Positions 1 to 5,563 of a stretch of DNA of 8,493 nucleotides are shown here, piece after piece. Source of the DNA: Chloroflexia bacterium (GTDB taxonomy: Bacteria > Chloroflexota > Chloroflexia > Thermomicrobiales > JALYUS01); contig JAICJW010000193.1 of the NCBI GenBank assembly GCA_025928215.1, positions 1-8,493 on the forward strand, read 5' to 3'. A program made the position numbers and the translations under genes. Numbering within the stretch: the first letter of the stretch is position 1; every line of letters starts with the position of its first letter. The notes under the pieces were generated by a model. The model was not told where the DNA came from and searched no databases. It saw only the letters and a program-made list of their open reading frames with translations.

Positions 1-268
<268 letters not shown>

Positions 269-272
<4 letters not shown>

Positions 273-988
273 CGCCCACCCGTTCCTTTCCCGCGCCCCA
301 CCAGCCACCATTCGGCGGCATAGCGCAACGCGATCAACGCGCTCATCCACGCCGTGCCGAGCAGCAGACTGCCGAGCACATCGGTCGGATAATGGACGCC
401 GAGTATCAGGCGGCTCATCGCGATGGCGATTACACCGAGGAGAAGCGCGACGGTACACAGCACCTTCAGGCCGCGCGATGCGCCGCCGCGCCAGAGGGCG
501 AAGCCCAGTGCGAAGGCGAGGCACGTCGCGCCGAGCGTATGCCCGCTGGGGAAACCATAGCCGCTCTCCGGAATGCGGAAGAAGGCGATGGGTCGCTGCC
601 GCTGAATGAGATGCTTCATGAGCAGCGTCAGGACGCCGTATCCACCCACCGCGCCCAGGAAGAGCAGCGCGTCGAGCCAGCGACGGCGAATGGTGTGCCA
701 TCCGGCCAGCGCGACACCGAGCACGACAATTCCAACCTCCGAGGCGACGAACCCGATATCGGCGCCGATGGAGACCGGCCATGACGCGGTGCGGTTATCC
801 ACCGCGCGCAGGACGCGCTGATCGGTCGGGAGCGTCGCGGACTCGTGAACTTCCTCCGCGAGCAGGGCGAAGACCACGCTGAAGAGGACGCTGACGAGGA
901 TCAACGCGGCGAAAAGTGGCGCGAACAATGCACGGCGAAACCCCGATGGCGCCGTCCGAGCGGGAACCGTTCCAGTACGAGAGACCAC
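269..988 (-). CDS. PAP2-family membrane phosphatase
   Basis: Predicted integral membrane phosphatase of the PAP2 (phosphatidic acid phosphatase type 2) superfamily, probably acting on lipid phosphates or pyrophosphates at the membrane, such as undecaprenyl pyrophosphate. With the GTG start at 988 it has 239 residues, normal for the family. The three signature motifs are present in order: K125...R132-P133 (KHLIQRQRP), PSGH at 147-150 and SRLILGVHYPTD with R193, H199 and D203; H150 and H199 are the expected catalytic histidines. About five to six hydrophobic segments flank them. The frame stays open upstream to a TTG at 1126, but the upstream part is Arg-rich and not membrane-like, whereas GGGAG sits 8 nt before GTG 988, so I chose that start. 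The stop overlaps the next gene as ATGA. Substrate is not determined by the sequence. Confidence 0.88.
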
Positions 989-1113
989 GAGACACACTCC
1001 CTGATTCACAAAACGAGAGAGGGGCGTGCCGCGCACCCCACGCGCCATCATACGCCATATCGCAACAGGAAACATCGCGCTGTCGTTTTCTCTCGCAACG
1101 GTTTCGAGCAGGG

Positions 1114-1142
1114 TTGACAGCAGCAAAGTAATCGGTCACATT
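1114..1142 (+). promoter_or_regulatory. Candidate sigma-70 promoter of the aquaporin-arsC-arsR operon
   Basis: A perfect -35 hexamer TTGACA (1114-1119) is followed after 17 nt by a weak -10, CACATT (1137-1142). The -10 lies inside the palindrome at 1136-1159, an arrangement expected for repression by a bound ArsR dimer. The -35 is convincing and the -10 is not, so the exact start point is open. Confidence 0.45.
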
Positions 1143-1159
1143 GATACATATCAATGTGA
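1136..1159. promoter_or_regulatory. Perfect palindrome, probable ArsR operator
   Basis: TCACATTGATA (1136-1146) and TATCAATGTGA (1149-1159) are exact reverse complements, 11 bp each, around a 2-bp CA centre. The inner TTGATA..TATCAA core is of the kind bound by ArsR/SmtB-family dimers. It lies between the -35 box and the aquaporin start, 25 bp before the ATG, so it is well placed to control the operon whose second gene encodes an ArsR domain. An exact 22-of-24 dyad is very unlikely by chance. That ArsR is the ligand is inference. Confidence 0.75.
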
Positions 1160-1184
1160 TCGCGGGCGATATACGAGGGAGAAT

Positions 1185-1898
1185 ATGATCGCAATGACAG
1201 AAGAGGCGATGCAGCGACAGACACGCATCCAGGTGCATCCGCTTCTGCAATCGAGTATCGCTGAGGGCATCGGCACATTTGGCCTCGTCTTCGCCGGTAC
1301 CGGTGCGATTATCATTGATGCGCTGGCGGGCGGCTCCGTGACACATGTCGGGATCGCGCTCACGTTCGGGCTGATCATTTTCACGATGATCAGCGCGGTC
1401 GGCCATATCTCCGGCGCACACTTCAATCCGGCAGTCACGCTCGCCTTTGCGTCTGCCGGTCATTTCCCCTGGCGAAGGGTCATTCCATATATCGTCGGCC
1501 AGGTGATTGGCGCATCCCTGGCGAGCCTGCTGCTTCGGATGTTGTTCGGTAACATTGCCCATTTGGGCGCCACTCTGCCGTATGGTTCGCAGATGCAATC
1601 GTTCTGGCTCGAAGTCGTCCTGACCTTCTTTCTTATGTTCGTCATTATCTCCGTCGCCACGGACGCACGCGCCGTCACGCGTGCCGCCGCGTTCGCGATC
1701 GGGGGAACGGTGGGGCTTGAAGCGCTATTTGCCGGCCCAATTAGCGGCGCGTCCATGAATCCCGCGCGTTCCCTCGCACCAGCGCTCGTGGGCGGCACCT
1801 GGTCATCGCTGTGGCTCTATCTTCTCGCGCCGATTCTCGGTGCGCTGATCGGCGCCTGGGTGTATCGTTTCATCGCCGAAGGAGAGCGCAATGACTGA
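1185..1898 (+). CDS. Aquaporin/MIP-family channel in an arsenic operon (AqpS-like role)
   Basis: Six-helix membrane channel of the major intrinsic protein family, 237 residues. Both half-helix signatures are present: GHISGAHFNPAVT with N81-P82-A83, and GPISGASMNPARS with N192-P193-A194 and filter Arg195. Aligned by eye to E. coli AqpZ, the aromatic/Arg filter positions F43, H174, T183, R189 become F61, A180, A189, R195; two small residues should widen the pore beyond water. Start ATG 1185 follows GAGGGAG (1175-1181); ATG 1194 is a possible alternative. The 3' end overlaps the arsenate reductase gene by 8 bp, implying coupling. In Sinorhizobium meliloti, AqpS beside ArsC lets arsenite formed inside leave down its gradient in place of ArsB, and the same role is inferred here, as no ArsB/Acr3 gene is in the window. 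Family is certain; the arsenite substrate is contextual. Confidence 0.88.
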   Translation: MIAMTEEAMQRQTRIQVHPLLQSSIAEGIGTFGLVFAGTGAIIIDALAGGSVTHVGIALTFGLIIFTMISAVGHISGAHFNPAVTLAFASAGHFPWRRVIPYIVGQVIGASLASLLLRMLFGNIAHLGATLPYGSQMQSFWLEVVLTFFLMFVIISVATDARAVTRAAAFAIGGTVGLEALFAGPISGASMNPARSLAPALVGGTWSSLWLYLLAPILGALIGAWVYRFIAEGERND

Positions 1899-2709
1899 GC
1901 CGATTCGTGTCCTGTTCCTCTGCACGCACAACAGCGCCCGCTCCCAGATCGCCGAGGCGATGCTTCGGCAGATGGGGGGGCCGAACTTTGCGGCGTTCAG
2001 CGCGGGGACCGAGGCCAGTCGCGTGCATCCGCTTGCGCTGCACGTCCTGCAAGAGCACGGAATCCGCACCGATGGCCTCTATTCAAAGAGTCTGAGCGAT
2101 TATCTTGGGAAACCGTTCGATCTGGTCATTACCGTCTGCGATCAGGCAAACGAGCATTGCCCGCTCTTTCCCGGCGCGCCTGAGCGTCTTCACTGGTCCA
2201 TCCCCGATCCTTCCGCCGTGACGGGGACGGATGAGGAACGCGTGACGGCCTTTCGGATGGTCTATCGAGACCTCGCACGGCGACTGCCCCGCGTGATCGA
2301 AAGAGCGCGGCACGAGCGGGATATGGGGGCTCACACCGCAATGGAAAGGACGAATCAAATGCCGACGAAAACGCGTGGCATGCCGGTATCATTGCCGATG
2401 AGAGACGATCCGGCATGCGCCCCACCCGTTGAGGTAGTACGGCCATCTCCCCTGCAACTGGCACGGCTGAAAGCCGTAGCGGACGAAACCCGCCTAACGC
2501 TTCTCATGACGTTGCTCCACGCAGCGGAAGCCATCTGTGTCTGCAATCTTCTTCCCAGCGCCGGTGTTGGGCAAGCGACCGTTTCCCATCATCTCAAAGT
2601 CCTCCGGGAAGCGGGATTGATCGCGGTCGAACGTCGCGGCATCTGGGCACATTACTCTATTTGCCCCGCGGCACGTGACTGGCTCCTGACCTTCCTCGCG
2701 GAGGAGTGA
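1891..2709 (+). CDS. Arsenate reductase (LMW-PTP type) fused to a C-terminal ArsR repressor
   Basis: A 272-residue two-domain protein. Residues 1-140 are a thioredoxin-coupled arsenate reductase of the low-molecular-weight phosphatase fold: P-loop CTHNSARS with nucleophile C11 and R17, the redox pair C83 and C90 (VCDQANEHCP), and the acid D106 in WSIPDPS. These are the three cysteines of the S. aureus/B. subtilis ArsC mechanism, reducing arsenate to arsenite. After a polar linker (about 141-185), residues 186-272 form an ArsR winged helix: VADETRL, metal-site ICVCN (C216, C218), recognition helix QATVSHHLKVL and wing ERRG. C176 in the linker may complete the arsenite site. The start has GGAG 6 nt upstream and overlaps the aquaporin gene. 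ArsR-ArsC fusions are known, mostly as I recall with ArsR first; this order is reversed. An internal start at 2359 may yield free ArsR. A G7 run lies at 1974-1980. Confidence 0.9.
   Translation: MTEPIRVLFLCTHNSARSQIAEAMLRQMGGPNFAAFSAGTEASRVHPLALHVLQEHGIRTDGLYSKSLSDYLGKPFDLVITVCDQANEHCPLFPGAPERLHWSIPDPSAVTGTDEERVTAFRMVYRDLARRLPRVIERARHERDMGAHTAMERTNQMPTKTRGMPVSLPMRDDPACAPPVEVVRPSPLQLARLKAVADETRLTLLMTLLHAAEAICVCNLLPSAGVGQATVSHHLKVLREAGLIAVERRGIWAHYSICPAARDWLLTFLAEE
2346..2361 (+). promoter_or_regulatory. Internal ribosome-binding site and ATG for a stand-alone ArsR
   Basis: Inside the fusion gene, AAGGA (2346-2350) sits 8 nt before an in-frame ATG (2359-2361, Met157). Initiation here would give a 116-residue protein with Cys at positions 20, 60 and 62, almost the same layout as the separate ArsR downstream (Cys 19/20, 63, 65). 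It may be a working second start or a relic of formerly separate arsC and arsR genes. Shown by sequence only; use is untested. Confidence 0.5.
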
Positions 2710-2718
2710 GTCGATCTA

Positions 2719-2747
2719 TTGACAATCTTCGATATATCCGGTATGAT
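2719..2747 (+). promoter_or_regulatory. Strong sigma-70 promoter of the second arsR
   Basis: TTGACA (2719-2724) and TATGAT (2742-2747) are separated by exactly 17 bp, a near-consensus housekeeping promoter in a 61-bp spacer. A start about 7 nt past the -10 would give a leader of under 20 nt carrying the AAGGAG site. The spacer between the boxes carries TTCGATATAT, so a bound repressor would block polymerase. Confidence 0.8.
2728..2737. promoter_or_regulatory. TTCGATATAT box, candidate operator copy 1
   Basis: TTCGATATAT lies between the -35 and -10 of the arsR promoter, and its last bases with the next C form the 8-bp palindrome GATATATC (2731-2738). The same 10-mer occurs inverted at 3180-3189 before arsM; matching extends to AT[C/G]TTCGATATAT. 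Position and recurrence suggest an ArsR site with a sequence different from the palindrome at 1136-1159. Confidence 0.5.
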
Positions 2748-2770
2748 GGCGGCGATCAAGGAGTTTCGGT

Positions 2771-3139
2771 ATGGCCCGCGCGACGATGATAGAGGAGATG
2801 GAGGCGAACGCGACGATTGACGGCTGCTGCGGCACGATCGCCGCGCCGTCGCTTTCGCTGGCGCAGGCCGAAGAATATGCCGAATGGTTCAAGGCGCTCG
2901 CCGATCCGACGCGTATCCGCATCCTCAATCTCCTGGCGCGCAATACCGCGCCGGTCTGCGTCTGCGACATCGTGGATCAGTTCCCCCTCGGCCAGCCGAC
3001 GATCTCTCATCATTTGAAAATCCTTCGCGACACCTGCTTCGTGCGCACCGAGCGGCGGGGCACATTCATCTACTACTCGATCAATCGCGACTGCCTGCGC
3101 GAATTCCCCGAAGCGGCACGCCGCATCATGGCCGTCTAA
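2771..3139 (+). CDS. arsR: ArsR-family arsenite-responsive transcriptional repressor
   Basis: A 122-residue winged-helix repressor that in this family leaves its operator when As(III) binds. Features in order: an N-terminal extension with adjacent C19-C20 (DGCCG), ALADPTRIRIL (42-52), CVCD with C63 and C65 before the DNA-reading region, QPTISHHLKIL (75-85) as recognition helix, and ERRGTFIYYSI (94-104) as wing. The Cys pair about 43-44 residues before CVC resembles the arsenite site described for Corynebacterium glutamicum ArsR (C15, C16, C55) rather than the E. coli CVCDLC site, since no third Cys follows CVC closely. AAGGAG lies 7 nt before the ATG, and a strong promoter of its own with a candidate operator lies immediately upstream. 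It is the second ArsR of the cluster and sits before arsM, so autoregulation and arsM control are likely. Confidence 0.92.
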   Translation: MARATMIEEMEANATIDGCCGTIAAPSLSLAQAEEYAEWFKALADPTRIRILNLLARNTAPVCVCDIVDQFPLGQPTISHHLKILRDTCFVRTERRGTFIYYSINRDCLREFPEAARRIMAV

Positions 3140-3179
3140 CCGCGAAAGGAGAGGAAAAGAAGCGACGATCATCGCCCCA

Positions 3180-3206
3180 ATATATCGAACATTATCGTTA
3201 TTCGAT
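3180..3206. promoter_or_regulatory. ATATATCGAA box and dyad upstream of arsM, candidate operator copy 2
   Basis: ATATATCGAA (3180-3189) is the exact reverse complement of TTCGATATAT in the arsR promoter. ATCGAA (3184-3189) and TTCGAT (3201-3206) also form an inverted repeat with an 11-nt spacer, ending 3 nt before the arsM ribosome-binding site. This 82-bp spacer shows no clear -35/-10 pair, so arsM may be read through from the arsR promoter with this site as an extra control or roadblock. Role is inferred. Confidence 0.45.
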
Positions 3207-3221
3207 GCAAGGAGACCCGCC

Positions 3222-4160
3222 ATGAGCACGACGCAGCGTCATCAAGAGATTCAGGAGCAGGTTCGCGAGCGGTACGCCAACGCCGCCCGCCAGGTGACGA
3301 ACCGCGCCTGCGGCTGCGACGCGACCTGCTGCGCGCCCGAACCGGTCGCCATCTCGATCCTGCCGATCACCGACGACACGGCCTGTTGCGGCCCCGACTG
3401 CTGCGCCACGGAACCCACCGCGACGGCAACGGAGGCGTTCGGCGCGGCGCTCTATTCCGATGCGGAGTTGGCCGCAATTCCCGCTGACGCAGCCGCTATC
3501 TCTCTCGGCTGCGGCAACCCCACGGCGCTTGCCGCCTTACGCGCGGGTGAGACGGTGCTCGACCTCGGCTCCGGTGGCGGGATTGACGTGCTCCTCTCCG
3601 CCCAGCGGGTGGGGCCAACCGGCAAGGCGTACGGGCTGGACATGACGGACGAGATGCTCGCGCTCGCGCGGGAGAATCAGCGCGCAGCGGGCGTGACCAA
3701 CGTCGAGTTTCTGAAGGGGCACATCGAGGCAATCCCCCTCCCGGACCGCACGATTGACGTCATCATCTCCAACTGCGTCGTCAATCTCAGCCCGGACAAG
3801 GACGCGGTCCTGCGGGAAGCGTACCGCGTCCTCAAGGCGGGCGGGCGCGTCGCGATCAGCGATGTCGTCATTCGCGACGCCGCCCCCGGTGAACCGCCGA
3901 TCCCCGATGCGGTGCGCCACGATGTCGAGCTGTGGACGGGCTGCATCGCCGGTGCGCTCGAAGCGGGCGCATACCGCGCGAAGTTGGCGGCGGCGGGCTT
4001 CGGTGATGTCGAGATTCAGGAAGTGCATCGCTACACGGCGGACGATATCTGCGGCTCGGACTGCTGCGGCGCAGCGGCGGAGAGCGCCGGGCAGGTGACG
4101 GACGACGTCGCGAGCCGGTTTATCAGCGCCTTCGTGCGCGCGACGAAGCCCGTCGCATAG
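3222..4160 (+). CDS. arsM: Arsenite S-adenosylmethionine methyltransferase
   Basis: Cytosolic class I SAM-dependent methyltransferase, 312 residues, transferring methyl groups from SAM to thiol-bound As(III) to form methylated arsenicals. The SAM-binding glycine motif is VLDLGSGGGIDVLL (112-125), with the acidic strand end GLDMTDEML (138-146). The three conserved arsenic-binding cysteines of the ArsM family are seen as SLGCGNP (C97), ISNCVVNL (C185) and WTGCIAGAL (C241), matching C72, C174 and C224 of the Cyanidioschyzon enzyme. Unusual are eleven further cysteines: C30, C32, C36, C37, C55, C56, C60 and C61 near the N-terminus, and C277, C281 and C282 near the C-terminus. AAGGAG lies 7 nt before ATG 3222. 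It follows arsR by 82 bp on the same strand, with a candidate ArsR box in the gap. Identification is firm. Confidence 0.95.
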   Translation: MSTTQRHQEIQEQVRERYANAARQVTNRACGCDATCCAPEPVAISILPITDDTACCGPDCCATEPTATATEAFGAALYSDAELAAIPADAAAISLGCGNPTALAALRAGETVLDLGSGGGIDVLLSAQRVGPTGKAYGLDMTDEMLALARENQRAAGVTNVEFLKGHIEAIPLPDRTIDVIISNCVVNLSPDKDAVLREAYRVLKAGGRVAISDVVIRDAAPGEPPIPDAVRHDVELWTGCIAGALEAGAYRAKLAAAGFGDVEIQEVHRYTADDICGSDCCGAAAESAGQVTDDVASRFISAFVRATKPVA

Positions 4161-4174
4161 AGCACGCAGATACC

Positions 4175-4249
4175 GATGCCGGTGGCGGGGGGTCACGATT
4201 GCTCGCCTACCACCGGCGTCACCCGACGAACCGGGAAGCGGGGAACGCC
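4175..4249 (+). other. Leader with two mutually exclusive hairpins before the PLP-enzyme gene
   Basis: GATGCCGGTGG (4175-4185) can pair with CCACCGGCGTC (4210-4220), 11 pairs with one G-U. The segment GGCGT (4215-4219) inside the right arm can instead pair with ACGCC (4245-4249), just before the ribosome-binding site GGGGAGG (4251-4257). Only one form can exist at a time. No U-run follows, so it is not a standard terminator. I do not recognise a known SAM or SAH riboswitch core. It may be a cis-regulator or chance pairing in GC-rich DNA. Confidence 0.3.
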
Positions 4250-4267
4250 AGGGGAGGATGAGAACGA

Positions 4268-5443
4268 ATGGCTGAGGACGTTTTGTACACGACCGTCGTC
4301 CATGCGGGCGAAGACCCGAAGGCGAATCTCGGCTCGCTCTCGGTGCCGATCTATCAGAGCGCGGTCTTCACCTTCCCGGATGCCGAACAGGGCGCGGCGA
4401 TCCACGAAGGCGAGCAGCCCGGCTACTTCTACGGCCGGATGGGCAATCCGACGCAGTCGGCCCTGGAAACCGCGCTCTGTCAGATCGAGGGGGGTGAGGC
4501 GGCCCTCGCGCTCGCCTCCGGGATGGCGGCGGTGACGACGACCCTGATGACGCTCCTGAGGAGCGGCGATCACATCGTCGCGCCGGAATCGCTCTACGCG
4601 ACGACGAACGCCCTCCTCGATCAACTGCTCACCCCGCTCGGCGTCAGTGTCACCTATGTGGATGCCACCGACCCGGGCAACTACGCCGCCGCGATCCGCC
4701 CGGAAACGAGGGTGGCCTATCTCGAATCACCGGCAAATCCGACGATGAAACTGGTGGACATCCCGGCCGTCGTCGCGATTGCCAAAGAGCGGGGCATCAC
4801 GACCGTGATGGACAACACCTTCGCGACGCCCTTCAACCAGCGGCCCCTCACCCTCGGCGTGGATATCGTCGTGCATAGCGCGACGAAGTATCTGGGCGGG
4901 CATGGCGACCTGATGGCGGGGGCGCTGATCGGCAAGCGGGAGGTTGTCGAACGCGCCCGCTGGCAGACGAATAAGATTCTCGGTGGCGTGATCGGGCCGC
5001 AGACGGCCTGGCTGATTCTGCGGGGCATCAAGACCCTGGCCTTGCGGATGGAGCGGCACAACGCCAATGCCCTGGCGGTGGCCACCTTCCTCTCCGGCCA
5101 CCCGAAGGTGCGGGCCGTCCACTATCCCGGCTTGCCGTCCCATCCGGACTACGCGCTCGCCTGTCGGCAGATGGCGGGGTTCGGGGGGATGCTGGCGTTC
5201 GATGTCGGGGGAGTCGAGGAAGGGCGCCGGCTCGTCAACACCGTGCGGCTCTGCTCGCTCGCGGTGTCGCTCGGCGATGTTTCGACGCTCATCCAGCACT
5301 CGGCCTCGATGACACACGCCTCCGTCCCGCGCGAGCGGCGGCTGGCGGTCGGCATCACCGATGGGCTGCTGCGCCTCTCGGTCGGCATCGAGCGCGCGGA
5401 AGACATCATCGCGGACCTTGCAGGGGCGTTGGACCGCGTCTAG
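4268..5443 (+). CDS. PLP-dependent trans-sulfuration enzyme (methionine gamma-lyase / cystathionine gamma-lyase-like)
   Basis: Cytosolic Cys/Met-metabolism PLP enzyme of fold type I, 391 residues, usual length. Seen in order: YFYGRMGNPTQ (53-63; Tyr and Arg contact the cofactor phosphate of the neighbour subunit), ASGMAA (83-88), MDNTFATP (181-188, D182 to the pyridine N), HSATKYLGGHGD (203-214) with Schiff-base K207, and SLGDVSTLIQHSASMTHA (334-351) with substrate-carboxylate R369 in LLRLSVGIE. The C-terminal block resembles methionine gamma-lyase, but the cysteine typical of that enzyme after ESLY is replaced (LYATT, T112), so cystathionine lyase/synthase or O-acylhomoserine activity is equally possible and no symbol is given. 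GGGGAGG lies 10 nt before the ATG. It follows arsM by 107 bp on the same strand; SAM and cysteine demand of arsenic methylation could explain this, but the link is not shown. Confidence 0.87.
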   Translation: MAEDVLYTTVVHAGEDPKANLGSLSVPIYQSAVFTFPDAEQGAAIHEGEQPGYFYGRMGNPTQSALETALCQIEGGEAALALASGMAAVTTTLMTLLRSGDHIVAPESLYATTNALLDQLLTPLGVSVTYVDATDPGNYAAAIRPETRVAYLESPANPTMKLVDIPAVVAIAKERGITTVMDNTFATPFNQRPLTLGVDIVVHSATKYLGGHGDLMAGALIGKREVVERARWQTNKILGGVIGPQTAWLILRGIKTLALRMERHNANALAVATFLSGHPKVRAVHYPGLPSHPDYALACRQMAGFGGMLAFDVGGVEEGRRLVNTVRLCSLAVSLGDVSTLIQHSASMTHASVPRERRLAVGITDGLLRLSVGIERAEDIIADLAGALDRV

Positions 5444-5563
5444 CCGACCGGGAAGGGATGCAGCGCCGGGAAAAGCGGCTTGCCCGTGCCCACTGCCCAT
5501 GCGACAATGGCTGCCGCGTCGGGAGAGGTGGCGCGATGGGAACCTGTGACCGGGGGAACTGAC

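Noticed and set aside
1047..1052. TATGAT on the - strand as -10 of the PAP2 gene
   Set aside because: No acceptable -35 lies 16-18 nt upstream of it, so it is not supported.
989..1126. N-terminal extension of the PAP2 protein up to TTG 1126
   Set aside because: The extension has no hydrophobic or family character, and the GTG at 988 has GGGAG at proper spacing; the extension would also overlap the ars -35 box.
3143..3158. Purine-rich AAAGGAGAGG after arsR as the ribosome-binding site of a small gene
   Set aside because: No ATG, GTG or TTG follows at suitable distance; arsM has its own AAGGAG at 3209-3214.
3537..4196. 219-residue open frame on the - strand
   Set aside because: Antisense to arsM, whose motifs are beyond doubt; no promoter or family features.
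4175..4220. Hairpin after arsM as a rho-independent terminator
   Set aside because: The 11-bp stem is strong but has a 24-nt loop and no U-run downstream.
4161..4267. SAM or SAH riboswitch before the trans-sulfuration gene
   Set aside because: I could not find the conserved core of a known SAM/SAH class; only generic stems are visible.
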